A stretch of 64,000 bases of DNA, from positions 1 through 64,000 of the forward strand of contig JAFYOU010000056.1 in NCBI GenBank assembly GCA_017560095.1. Direction: 5' to 3'. The DNA comes from Candidatus Gastranaerophilales bacterium. Its GTDB lineage: Bacteria; Cyanobacteriota; Vampirovibrionia; Gastranaerophilales; Gastranaerophilaceae. The notes beneath the pieces are model-generated. The model did no database searches. It was given only the letters and a program-made list of their open reading frames with translations, and was not told the DNA's origin. A program made the position numbers and the translations under genes. The first letter of the stretch is position 1, and each line of letters opens with the position of its first letter. Below are positions 1 through 8,354 of the stretch, one piece after another.

Positions 1-252
1 ATCAAAGATTTCTACGTCGCCTTCGTAGTGCTTAATCGTCAAAGCTCAACGCTTCGCCGATTACCGCACCGGCTGCCGCATTTCACATCGGCAAATTAAA
101 TCCTATTAAATTTTCAATTTTCGTTTTGTGCTCCTGTGAAATCAAAGATTTCTACGTCGCCTTCGTAGTGCTTAATCGTCAAAGCTCAACGCTTCGCCGA
201 TTACCGCACCGGCTGCCGCATTTCACATCGGCAAATTAAATTCTATTAAATT
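1..252. repeat. tandem direct repeat, 140-bp period
   Basis: Bases 1-112 and 141-252 match at all but one position, with a 28-base spacer between them, so the period is 140. The unit is clearly richer in G+C than its surroundings. It contains a short hairpin near 12-28 (CTACG/CGTAG) and a 6-bp inverted repeat GCCGAT (56-61) with ATCGGC (87-92). No long reading frame covers it. The array starts at the window edge and may continue upstream. Its function is unknown; it could be an intergenic repeat family or decayed gene ends. Confidence 0.85.
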
Positions 253-420
253 ATCAATATCATAATTTTACTATTAAAAAAATTATTTGTCTAACTCTTC
301 TTTTAAAAATTATAAATATTTATAATAAGTTTTGTAAAGATGGTTAAATATATTGGCAATTATATAGTTTATATTTTTTTTATATAAATAAGATATACCT
401 ACAAAACAAGGAGAAATAAA

Positions 421-1308
421 ATGACCCCATTAATTTCGCGACCAACTATGGATTTAACCCAAGCTTCTGGATTAAATGCACCTAAAACAAACAAGAGCCT
501 GGATACTTCAATGTCTTTATGCTCAGCAGCTTCACAAGCTGCTGGTGACATTGCTTCTGGTAACGAACTAACCGAGGCTTCTGCTCAAGAAATATATGAT
601 ATGCAAGAGGCAACCGAATCTTTACAAGAAGTAAATGCAAACAAAGATACCGGAAGTGTATTAAGTGGAATAATTAGCATGTTGGGCAATTTGATTGCCG
701 CATTGCAGTCAATAATTGGATCAAATAGTTTAAATACTGAAGGTGTTAATAACGACACAAAAGTTAAGCCTGATATCTCGGTAAATAAATCAAAAGAAAA
801 TGACGCAGTTGAAAAATCAAATAATAATACTGCTACTGCTAATGTCGGAGATGTAGTTGATGTGAATATAGCTGGAATTGGCGAGATTAAAGATGCAGAA
901 GTTATGGATAAAGCTGGACTTGAAAGTTATTTTAGTAAAATAAGTTTTCATCCAAGCACAGGCAGAAGTACCAGCGGCGGTCCTATGATTGATATGTCAA
1001 GTTTAAATGATGTACGTATATATAAAGTTACAGATGAAGATGGGCTGGATGATACAATTTACATAACTAATGCAAACAATGAAATAATGTATGAGGCAAG
1101 CTTTTACATGTACGATCTTTCAATAGAAGAACGCCATTTTACGATTAGTAAGTACACAAAAGTCGGAGAGTTTTACAACGTGGATCCTCGAAGCGGAAGA
1201 GCAAATTGGCAAGGAAGTGGCAGTACATTTGGGGAATTAGTTAAAATTTATCCATATACAGTTAATAAGCAAGGTAAAGTTATAGCGCATAATGGAAAAT
1301 GTTTTTAA
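421..1308 (+). CDS. hypothetical protein, Ser/Asn-rich
   Basis: A 295-residue protein that I do not recognise. A good Shine-Dalgarno (AAGGAG, 409-414) supports this start. The first ~75 residues are polar and Ala/Ser-rich. A hydrophobic or amphipathic segment follows at about 79-100 (ending LIAALQSIIG), then an Asn/Lys-rich linker to about 140 and a more globular C-terminal half. That half has Asp-rich stretches and alternating polar/hydrophobic residues that suggest beta structure. There is no Sec signal peptide at the N-terminus. It is a single-gene unit ending at a strong bidirectional terminator shared with gatB. A surface or secreted role is possible but not shown. Confidence 0.8.
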   Translation: MTPLISRPTMDLTQASGLNAPKTNKSLDTSMSLCSAASQAAGDIASGNELTEASAQEIYDMQEATESLQEVNANKDTGSVLSGIISMLGNLIAALQSIIGSNSLNTEGVNNDTKVKPDISVNKSKENDAVEKSNNNTATANVGDVVDVNIAGIGEIKDAEVMDKAGLESYFSKISFHPSTGRSTSGGPMIDMSSLNDVRIYKVTDEDGLDDTIYITNANNEIMYEASFYMYDLSIEERHFTISKYTKVGEFYNVDPRSGRANWQGSGSTFGELVKIYPYTVNKQGKVIAHNGKCF

Positions 1309-1329
1309 AAAACAAAAGTTCGAAAAAAT

Positions 1330-1362
1330 AAAAAACGATAACTTGATAAGTTATCGTTTTTT
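1330..1362. terminator. bidirectional intrinsic terminator
   Basis: A perfect 15-bp stem (1330-1344 with 1348-1362) and a GAT loop, with A-run and T-run on either side. It lies between two convergent genes and serves the upstream hypothetical gene on + and gatB on -. Confidence 0.9.
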
Positions 1363-1379
1363 AGAACTAAATTAATAAA

Positions 1380-2825
1380 TTATTTGTCTAACTCTTCTTT
1401 TAATAATTTATTTAATAACTGCGGATTAGCTCTTCCTTTTGTTTCTTTCATTGCTTGACCAACAAAGAAGCCAAACAATTTATCTTTTCCACCTTTGTAT
1501 GCTGCAACTTGTTCTGGATTATCAGCTATAATTTTTTGAATAACAGGCAAAATTGATGATTCATCTGAAATTACCGATAAGCCTTTTTCTTCAACAAGTG
1601 CTTGAGCATCTTTACCTGTATTTAAAATGTCAATTATCAATGATTTTGCAATATTATTTGAAATTGTACCTTTTTTCAATAATCCTAATAATTTTGCAAA
1701 ATTTTCAACTGTTAATTTTGATTCGGCAATTGTTAATTTTTCTTCTTTTAAGAATGCTGCAACTTCGCCCATTAAGAAGTTTGAAGCGGTTTTGGCGTCA
1801 ACATCTTGTTTTAGCAATTCATCAAAATACATTGCCATATCCATTTGAGCAACTAAAACGCTTGCGTCGTATTCGCTTAAACCAGCAGACATATATCTTT
1901 CCATTTTTTCATTTGGAAGTTCAGGCATTTTTGCTCTAATTTCTTCAACCCACTCACGAGAAATTTCTAATGGCATTAAATCGGGTTCTGGGAAATATCT
2001 ATAATCATGAGCGTCTTCTTTGCCGCGCATAGATGATGTAATACCTGCATTATCATCCCATAATCTTGTTTCTTGAACGACTTTTCCGCCTTCTTCTAAG
2101 ATTTCTGCTTGGCGAACAAATTCGTATTCAATAGCACGAACTAAAGAACGGAAACTGTTTACGTTCTTAATTTCAGCACGAGTTCCGAATTCTTTTTGTC
2201 CGATTGGACGAATAGAAATATTGCAATCTGCTCTCATTGAACCTTCTTCAAGGTTTCCATCGCAAACGCCAATATATCTTAAAATACTTCTTAAGTTTTC
2301 AACATATTCTCTTGCTTCTTCTGAACTTCTCATATCGGGTTCAGATACGATTTCTAATAATGGAGTTCCTGCTCTGTTTAAATCAACCAAGGAATAACTT
2401 GAACCATAAAGACCAGCAGCGCCTGCATGAACTAATTTTCCGGCGTCTTCTTCTAAGTGAGCACGGGTAATTCCAATTTTTTTATTAGAAATTTGAATCC
2501 AACCACCTTGGCAAATCGGTTCATCATATTGAGAAATTTGATATCCTTTTGGAAGGTCTGGATAAAAATATTGTTTTCTGTCAAATTTGCAACGAGCTGG
2601 AATTTCGGAATGCAAAGCTAGACCTGTTAAAATAGCCATATTAACACATTCTTTATTTAAAACAGGTAAAACTCCAGGCATGCCTAGTGTTACGGTTGAA
2701 GTTTCAGTGTTTGGATCGCGTCCAAATTCACAACCTTCTCTTGCAAATATTTTGGTATTTGTTTTAAGTTGAGCATGAACTTCTAAACCTATTACCATCT
2801 CGTATTTATCTTTGTAATCTGACAT
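1380..2825 (-). CDS. gatB: aspartyl/glutamyl-tRNA(Asn/Gln) amidotransferase subunit B
   Basis: Tested against family memory, this is the GatB subunit of the GatCAB complex, which amidates mischarged Glu-tRNA(Gln) and Asp-tRNA(Asn). The 481 residues match the usual ~475-480. The N-terminal catalytic kinase-like domain begins MVIGLEVHAQL and carries the family signature PDLPKGYQISQYDEPIC near 90-107, followed by RAHLEEDAGK. The C-terminal helical and YqeY-like tRNA-binding domain is complete, with a FFVGQAMKETKGRANP tail. Shine-Dalgarno AAGGAG lies 6 bases before ATG. gatA and gatC are not adjacent in the window. No anomalies. Confidence 0.97.
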   Translation of the reverse strand: MSDYKDKYEMVIGLEVHAQLKTNTKIFAREGCEFGRDPNTETSTVTLGMPGVLPVLNKECVNMAILTGLALHSEIPARCKFDRKQYFYPDLPKGYQISQYDEPICQGGWIQISNKKIGITRAHLEEDAGKLVHAGAAGLYGSSYSLVDLNRAGTPLLEIVSEPDMRSSEEAREYVENLRSILRYIGVCDGNLEEGSMRADCNISIRPIGQKEFGTRAEIKNVNSFRSLVRAIEYEFVRQAEILEEGGKVVQETRLWDDNAGITSSMRGKEDAHDYRYFPEPDLMPLEISREWVEEIRAKMPELPNEKMERYMSAGLSEYDASVLVAQMDMAMYFDELLKQDVDAKTASNFLMGEVAAFLKEEKLTIAESKLTVENFAKLLGLLKKGTISNNIAKSLIIDILNTGKDAQALVEEKGLSVISDESSILPVIQKIIADNPEQVAAYKGGKDKLFGFFVGQAMKETKGRANPQLLNKLLKEELDK

Positions 2826-2952
2826 TTTTACTCCTTGATTTTTTCTTTAATTCTAACATAAATATTTTTTTTAATTTAAATTCTTTAATAAATTTTTAAA
2901 ATTGGGGCAATTTTTCTCAAGTTTTGTTTTTTATTTATATAAGGGGTGAATT

Positions 2953-3801
2953 ATGCAATCAAATTATTTTAATTCATATCAACAACCACAATGTTTTCCG
3001 CTAAGCAACCCTAATGCGGTTAGTATAAATATTATTGCGCCACAAGCTTATGGATCTGCTAATGGTGCAACTTGTCCTGTTGGAAATAATGGTTTTTATT
3101 CTTTATATGGGCAAAACACAAATCCAGGATTGCCTTTATATCCTCAAAACTATAATAATTTAGCTCTTCAGCAAAATAATTATCCAAACCAGCTAGCAAG
3201 TAATTATGCTATAAAACAACCAGAACAGCAAGTTGTATCATCTGGTGTGGCGCCTGATACTGATAGTGAAAATTCAAAGAAAAATTTGACCAATCAAACA
3301 GAATTGCTCAATAATACAGAATTGGTTACAAAAACTCCTAATGATGAGCAAATAAAAGAAAAGGCAGATGAAAAAACAAAAAAAGTTGTTCCTTTGACTG
3401 ATGATTATATCAAATCGTTAGAAAATTATATGAATAATGAAAATCCAAAGATTCGCTTAATTGGCGCTAAAGAATTATTGGAGCGTTTTAAAGAAGATGA
3501 AAATAGAATTGACAATCCTTCTTTAATGCCATTGTTAAATAAAGCATTAAGAGACCCTTCGCCTTCTGTTAGATTTCTTGGTTTAACCATGCTTCAATTG
3601 GGTTACGCCGCAGGAAATGATGAAACAGTTGCGATATTAAAAGAAATTCAAACTCAAAATACTGATAAAATTGGAGAAGATTCACTTTTGGCATCTGAAA
3701 TATTATTGAATATGGCGCAAGGTCAAAAAGTTGAAGTTCCAATGACTCCAAATGAAATTGAAAAAGAAAAACAAAAACAATCTAAGCAAGGTGGTGAATA
3801 G
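2953..3801 (+). CDS. HEAT-repeat protein with low-complexity N-terminus (paralogue A)
   Basis: A 282-residue protein with a Shine-Dalgarno AAGGGG before ATG. Residues 1-75 are rich in Asn, Gln, Pro and Tyr and contain the block NAVSINIIAPQAYG. Residues ~75-145 are a charged linker. From about 150 to 250 there are two or three alpha-helical HEAT-like repeats (LENYMNNENPKIRLIGAKEL, then LNKALRDPSPSVRFLGLTML). HEAT repeats usually bind other proteins. The gene at 4399 has the same architecture and N-terminal block, so the two are paralogues. The stop codon overlaps the next start (TAGTG), which suggests translational coupling. Function unknown. Confidence 0.8.
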   Translation: MQSNYFNSYQQPQCFPLSNPNAVSINIIAPQAYGSANGATCPVGNNGFYSLYGQNTNPGLPLYPQNYNNLALQQNNYPNQLASNYAIKQPEQQVVSSGVAPDTDSENSKKNLTNQTELLNNTELVTKTPNDEQIKEKADEKTKKVVPLTDDYIKSLENYMNNENPKIRLIGAKELLERFKEDENRIDNPSLMPLLNKALRDPSPSVRFLGLTMLQLGYAAGNDETVAILKEIQTQNTDKIGEDSLLASEILLNMAQGQKVEVPMTPNEIEKEKQKQSKQGGE

Positions 3802-4244
3802 TGACACTTATATCTAAAACGGCAGGGGCGCTAAGTTTGATATCATGTGTTCATGATATTCATAAAACAGCTTTAATTAGTTCAAGAAATGAATATGCAA
3901 AGACTGCTGCTAACAGATTGATTTCATCTTCAGTTAACAATCAAAAAGCGGACAATGTTTCGTACAAGGATGCTCAAAGAAAAAATTGGTTAACTCAGCA
4001 TGATTCTTTTGCTTCTTTTGCAGAAGGTTATGCTAGGGTTAAAGGTTACGTTGTAGGAGCTTTGAAAACTTCTGTACGGTATATTCCAAATTTTGTTTGT
4101 GCTGCATTTGCAATTGCTTTAAATAATGGGCATAACAGAGCAGCAAATATTGCTGCAGTTGGTCTTGGAGTAATTGAAGGTGTTGATTTTGTAAAAAATA
4201 CTTTAGGTGCAAATCAAAGAGACGATTATTTGGAGATAAAATAA
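3801..4244 (+). CDS. hypothetical protein between two HEAT paralogues
   Basis: A 147-residue protein starting at GTG, overlapping the previous stop by one base, with AAGGTGGTG upstream as a ribosome-binding site. The family is not recognised. A hydrophobic N-terminus (ISKTAGALSLISCVHDI) and a central stretch at about 85-130 rich in Ala, Val, Ile and Gly could be membrane-associated helices. There is no cleavable signal. The overlap with the HEAT-repeat gene indicates co-expression and possibly a shared complex. Confidence 0.7.
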   Translation: MTLISKTAGALSLISCVHDIHKTALISSRNEYAKTAANRLISSSVNNQKADNVSYKDAQRKNWLTQHDSFASFAEGYARVKGYVVGALKTSVRYIPNFVCAAFAIALNNGHNRAANIAAVGLGVIEGVDFVKNTLGANQRDDYLEIK

Positions 4245-4398
4245 GGAAGTGTAAAGTTATGTAAAGTCTGAAATGTAGTAAAATCAAATGTTTTTAGTAA
4301 AATTGTAATATAAGTTAAAAAAAATAAAAAATTAGGCAATTATTTTTATTCACATGCATTATATGAGACGTGTGGAGATTACACAAAAGGAGAAATAA

Positions 4399-5568
4399 AT
4401 GATTCAACCAACAAATATGCAAAATGCGATGCCAACATATCCACAAGGCGGTGCGAATGCGGTAGCGATTAATATTTTTAATCCACAAGCGTATGGTACA
4501 AATCCAAACGCTCAAGCATCTCAAGTTGCGCCATATCAAATGCCGCAATCTTTTTATAATATTCCTTACGCTTCAATGTATGGAAATACATCTTATGCTC
4601 AACCTCAATTTGTTCCTAATTATATGAACAATGGTTTAGCTATTCCTCAACCTTATGCTCAACCTCAATTTGTTCCTAATTATATGAACAATGGTTTAGC
4701 TATTCCTCAACAATGGCAACAATTTATGCCTGTAAGCAATATTATGAATGCTCCTGGCGTAATTCCGTCTGAACCACAATTTGTTGCACCTGAGCCAATG
4801 GCTATGCCTGAAAGTGTTTTAACGCCTGCGGCAGTTGCTAGTCAACCTCAAGTTGTTCAAGCTGATCAAACACCTGCAGAAACTCCTGCGGTTGAGGTAG
4901 CTCCTAAAGTGGAAGTTGTTGAACCTCAACAAGCTGCACAAGTTGTTGATGTAGATGGATTAATCCAAGGCTTAAAAAATGCTGATGCAAACGTAAGAAT
5001 GGAAACAATTAATAAAATTGCTTCATATGCTCAAGAAGCGCCAGAAATATCTTATCAAATTGTAGCTGAGCCAGTTATGCAATCTTTAGTTGATATCATT
5101 AATGAAGATACTTCAAAATTGCAAGGTCCTACAAAAGAACAAATTGCAGTTGCAGAAAAAATGGCTAAAGGTGAAACATTGACTGCCGAAGAACAAGCTT
5201 TAGCTGAACAAATTTCTCCATTAGATATGGCAAACCACAATAGAACAATTGCATTGTATACATTAGCAATGATTCAAAAATTACAAAGAGAAGAATTAAA
5301 TCAATATATTGCAAATCAAGTATCTAATGGTGAACAACCTTGTGCCCCATTAGCAGCTCAAGATTTAATCGGCTATCCAGATATGGTTAATGTAATTAAA
5401 AATGACCCAAGCTTAAAAGTTAGAATTGCTGCTATTGAAGGCTTAGGACATATTTTAGAACCAAACGATAAAGCAACAGTTGAACCAGTTTTAATTGAAG
5501 CTCAAAAATCTTCAAATGAAGATATTAAACAAGCCGCTACTGATGCTTTAGCAAAATTAGCTGTATAA
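4399..5568 (+). CDS. HEAT-repeat protein with low-complexity N-terminus (paralogue B)
   Basis: A 389-residue protein with a strong Shine-Dalgarno (AAGGAG) 7 bases before ATG. Residues 1-110 are Pro/Gln/Asn/Tyr-rich and include NAVAINIFNPQAYG, nearly the same block as in the protein at 2953. A 20-residue segment containing QPQFVPNYMNNGLAIPQ is present twice in tandem. A Pro/Val/Glu-rich linker runs to ~185. The C-terminal ~200 residues form helical HEAT-like repeats (LIQGLKNADANVRMETINKI; then MVNVIKNDPSLKVRIAAIEG). It is probably a scaffold or interaction protein. No signal peptide. Ends at an intrinsic terminator. Confidence 0.8.
   Translation: MIQPTNMQNAMPTYPQGGANAVAINIFNPQAYGTNPNAQASQVAPYQMPQSFYNIPYASMYGNTSYAQPQFVPNYMNNGLAIPQPYAQPQFVPNYMNNGLAIPQQWQQFMPVSNIMNAPGVIPSEPQFVAPEPMAMPESVLTPAAVASQPQVVQADQTPAETPAVEVAPKVEVVEPQQAAQVVDVDGLIQGLKNADANVRMETINKIASYAQEAPEISYQIVAEPVMQSLVDIINEDTSKLQGPTKEQIAVAEKMAKGETLTAEEQALAEQISPLDMANHNRTIALYTLAMIQKLQREELNQYIANQVSNGEQPCAPLAAQDLIGYPDMVNVIKNDPSLKVRIAAIEGLGHILEPNDKATVEPVLIEAQKSSNEDIKQAATDALAKLAV
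4592..4710 (+). repeat. 60-bp in-frame tandem duplication
   Basis: Bases 4592-4650 and 4652-4710 are identical over 59 positions. The period of 60 keeps the frame and duplicates 20 residues of the low-complexity N-terminus. Perfect identity suggests a recent event. Confidence 0.95.
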
Positions 5569-5594
5569 TAAATAAAATGTTGTTTGAATCATAA

Positions 5595-5624
5595 AATAAA
5601 GACCTGAGAAATCAGGTCTTTATT
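5595..5624. terminator. bidirectional intrinsic terminator
   Basis: A 13-bp stem (5595-5607 with 5612-5624) and a GAAA loop, flanked by A and T runs. It lies between the convergent HEAT-repeat gene and the transglycosylase gene; the latter's stop codon lies inside the stem. Confidence 0.9.
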
Positions 5625-7626
5625 ATTTATTTTTAGCAGAGTAAATATTTAAATAAATCCAATATGAAGAAAGAATTTTTTTGATATAATTTTTTGTTTC
5701 TATGAATGGTATATTTTCAATAAATGTTTCAATATCGTCTGATTTAATAGTTTCATTGTTTAGCCATTTTTTAACATTTCCTGGGCCGGCATTATATGCT
5801 AAAATTGCAAGATACTCGTTTCCATTGAAAAGCTTGACTAAATAATCGAAGTAATTCATTCCGATTCTAATATTTTCTTTAGGTATAAGAAGTGTTTCTT
5901 TTTGGACTTGTTGTTTTTCTATAAAATTTGCTGTTTCTGGCATGAGTTGTGTTAGGCCGGTTGCACCAACAATACTTTTTGCGTTTTTATTAAAATGACT
6001 TTCCTCTCTGATTAAGCTTAAAAATAGATATGGACTGCGTTTGAGATTCCGCGCATATCGGTTTATTTCTTCTTCGTAGAAAATAGGATAAATCATTTTT
6101 AGCATTTGGTTTGAAAATTCTATTTTTTTATTTTCTTTGTTTTGTATGTTATCTTCGGTTTCGTTTTCTTTTAAAAGTTTATTATTTGCCAAATTAATTC
6201 CAAGTGTTGGATTTTCTTTTTTAAATGCAACCCAAGATTTAACATATTCGTCATTAATTTTTAAAGTGTCAATCAGTTCCCAATCATCCATTTGGGCAAT
6301 TTTTAATAATGTTTTATCTTTGAAAATATATTCAACAAGATTTCTTCTGTCATATTGGACAATTGGTTTTTTGATAATCATTTTTTTTGCTTTTGATTTT
6401 TTTAATTGTTTAGCAGATAAAAATGCATAATAGCTAAGTGGGTAATCATCGATGATTTTGTAAAATACTTCTCTTGCTTGCATATTTTTTCTGGATTTTA
6501 ATAATGCTTTTCCATACCAGTATGCAATTCTTGGTGAATCTTGAAGTTTTGAATATTGATTCATGTGTTTTCTTGCTAGTTTTTCGCAAGTTTCGAATCT
6601 GTTTTGACTGTAGTTGTACCAAAAAAGTTCCCATAAAGAGTTTGAAGCCCATATTGATGTAGGGTAATTATTTGCAACAAACTCATAATGCTTAATTGCT
6701 CGAATAGAATTGCTTGCCTCGGCAAGTTTATAAACTATTGTTGGAAATATGTAGGAATTTTGATATTTGTCAAATATTTCTTGAAGGAATAGTGTTTTGT
6801 TTGCATTGTTAAGCGTTGTCAATCTGTCTATTGCGCTACTTATATCTTTTTCATTAACATTACTTACATTTAAATTAAAACCTTTGAGAATAATCTGCTT
6901 TTCTTGCTCTTTGTCTTTTAAGCCTCGATAGCATTTTGAAATTTTATACCAATTTTTTGAAAATGTTGTTTTGTTGTAATATTCAATAGCTTTTTTATAA
7001 TGCTCGTTTTCCAAAAGAGAGTCAGCTATAATTTCGTTTTCTTCTTTTGATGGCTCTAGATTTAATTTCGATAATTCTTCTATTGCACTTATTGAAAATT
7101 TACCTGATGGCGCATAAGAAATATAATCTATGTAACTTTGTTTTGCTGAAAAAATATTGTTATTCTTTGACAAGTGCGCCGTTTTATATGCGCTTGCAAT
7201 TGCAAAATCGCTATCTGGGAAGTTTAAATGTATATATTCGAATTTTTTGTTTATTAAATTATCTGATGCTAAGTTCAATTCTTGTATTAAATTTGCTTCT
7301 TGATAAAGTGCCCAAGCTTTAATATGATTGTTTTTTGTTGTTTTGATAATTTCTTTTAATTTAATTAAGCTTGTTTTTTTATCGTTTAAATTGTATGCGC
7401 ATTGATATTGTTTCAATAGCGATAATTCATATATATTTGAAAGAGGTTTAATTTGCTTAAAATTGTAAAACGCATCTGAAAAGTTGCTTTGTCTATAAAA
7501 ATTCATTCCCTGTTCATAATATCTTTGAGAATTTTTATCGCAATTTTTTTTATAGTTAATTCCAATTACAATTATTATAACGATTACAAGTAATGTTAAT
7601 AGTCTTTTTAAATTTTCAATATTCAT
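5623..7626 (-). CDS. membrane-anchored soluble-type lytic murein transglycosylase
   Basis: A peptidoglycan-cleaving transglycosylase of the Slt70 type. The N-terminus is a single hydrophobic anchor (LTLLVIVIIIVIGINY), so the enzyme faces the periplasm. About 450 residues of helical TPR-like repeats follow (e.g. YYEQGMNFYRQSNFSDAFYN). The SLT catalytic domain lies at about residues 530-650: SLIREESHFN with the catalytic Glu, GATGLTQLMPETA and AYNAGPGNVKKWL. I start it at the ATG at 7626 (667 aa). A TTG 36 bases upstream gives a longer frame, but that TTG falls inside a probable -35 box (TTGCCT), and a TATATT hexamer lies exactly 6 bases before the ATG. Neither start has a Shine-Dalgarno. Confidence 0.93.
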   Translation of the reverse strand: MNIENLKRLLTLLVIVIIIVIGINYKKNCDKNSQRYYEQGMNFYRQSNFSDAFYNFKQIKPLSNIYELSLLKQYQCAYNLNDKKTSLIKLKEIIKTTKNNHIKAWALYQEANLIQELNLASDNLINKKFEYIHLNFPDSDFAIASAYKTAHLSKNNNIFSAKQSYIDYISYAPSGKFSISAIEELSKLNLEPSKEENEIIADSLLENEHYKKAIEYYNKTTFSKNWYKISKCYRGLKDKEQEKQIILKGFNLNVSNVNEKDISSAIDRLTTLNNANKTLFLQEIFDKYQNSYIFPTIVYKLAEASNSIRAIKHYEFVANNYPTSIWASNSLWELFWYNYSQNRFETCEKLARKHMNQYSKLQDSPRIAYWYGKALLKSRKNMQAREVFYKIIDDYPLSYYAFLSAKQLKKSKAKKMIIKKPIVQYDRRNLVEYIFKDKTLLKIAQMDDWELIDTLKINDEYVKSWVAFKKENPTLGINLANNKLLKENETEDNIQNKENKKIEFSNQMLKMIYPIFYEEEINRYARNLKRSPYLFLSLIREESHFNKNAKSIVGATGLTQLMPETANFIEKQQVQKETLLIPKENIRIGMNYFDYLVKLFNGNEYLAILAYNAGPGNVKKWLNNETIKSDDIETFIENIPFIETKNYIKKILSSYWIYLNIYSAKNK

Positions 7627-7632
7627 ATTTTT

Positions 7633-7662
7633 AATATAACTTATAACTTTATCATAAGGCAA
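7633..7662 (-). promoter_or_regulatory. promoter of transglycosylase gene (leaderless)
   Basis: On the minus strand TTGCCT (7657-7662), 18 bases, TATATT (7633-7638), 6 bases, then ATG. Initiation would fall at or next to the start codon. Confidence 0.5.
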
Positions 7663-7720
7663 ATTGTAACTAAACTTTTTATGTTTTTTTGGGTATGAAC
7701 TTATTTGTAATTCTATTTTA

Positions 7721-7812
7721 TTGTTTATGCATGGTTATTAAGTATTATCTATATTTACCTTTCGACGAGGTGGTCATTTAACAAAAAGCCCTCAAACTTG
7801 AGGGCTTTTTGT
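7721..7812 (+). ncRNA. candidate small RNA with own promoter and terminator
   Basis: On + there is TTGTTT (7721-7726), a 16-base spacer and TATTAT (7743-7748). The predicted transcript would start near 7755 and be ~57 nt. It has a small hairpin ACCT/AGGT (7757-7771) and then a strong terminator (7781-7812). There is no reading frame. The terminator is needed anyway for rubrerythrin on the other strand, so the promoter match is the only independent evidence. Confidence 0.3.
7781..7812. terminator. intrinsic terminator after rubrerythrin
   Basis: A 14-bp perfect stem (7781-7794 with 7799-7812), loop AACT, with A-run and T-run on both sides. It ends the ileS-rubrerythrin operon on - and could also stop a small RNA on +. 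Confidence 0.9.
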
Positions 7813-8351
7813 TAGTAACATTCTTTTTCAATTTCAAAGTAACTTTTTGGATGTGCGCAAATCGGACAAACATCAGGAGCGTCTTCTGAATGTATATGAA
7901 AACCGCAATTTCCACATTCCCAAGTTTGTTTTTCTTCTCTATTGAAAACAAGATTTTTTTCAATATTTTTCGCTAATTTTTTATATCGTTCTTCGTGGTG
8001 TTTTTCAATTAGTGCAACCCCTTCAAATAAGGCTGCAATTTCATCAAAACCTTCTTCGCGCGCAACACGAGCAAACTCTGGATACATTGAAGTGTGTTCA
8101 TAATTTTCACCATTCGCCGCATCTTTTAAATTTTCCAAAGTATCAGCTATAGCACCACCATGGAGCAATTTAAACCAAATTTTAGCATGTTCTTTTTCGT
8201 TATTTGCTGTTTCTTCAAAGAATTTTGAAATTTGAACATAACCATCTTTTTTGGCTTTTGAAGCATAATATGTATATTTATTTCTTGCTTGGGATTCTCC
8301 AGCAAAAGCTTCCATTAAGTTTTTTTCTGTTTTTGAACCTTTTAAATCCAT
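7812..8351 (-). CDS. rbr: rubrerythrin
   Basis: A 179-residue di-iron peroxidase that reduces hydrogen peroxide in anaerobes. The N-terminal ferritin-like four-helix domain has the paired carboxylate motifs [12 protein letters not shown] and [13 protein letters not shown], and later [17 protein letters not shown]. The C-terminal rubredoxin-like domain has two CxxC knuckles, CGNCGF and [11 protein letters not shown], for one Fe atom. AAGGAG precedes the ATG at good spacing. It sits 3 bases after the ileS stop, in the same operon. Length and domain order are typical. Confidence 0.96.
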   Translation of the reverse strand: MDLKGSKTEKNLMEAFAGESQARNKYTYYASKAKKDGYVQISKFFEETANNEKEHAKIWFKLLHGGAIADTLENLKDAANGENYEHTSMYPEFARVAREEGFDEIAALFEGVALIEKHHEERYKKLAKNIEKNLVFNREEKQTWECGNCGFHIHSEDAPDVCPICAHPKSYFEIEKECY

Positions 8352-8354
8352 AGT

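Noticed and set aside
1..252. CRISPR array
   Set aside because: Only two long units with a 28-base spacer are seen. The unit is far longer than a CRISPR repeat and no cas genes are nearby.
1553..1939. 128-residue plus-strand frame inside gatB
   Set aside because: Antisense to a certain gene, dominated by Leu and Ile from complementing gatB codons.
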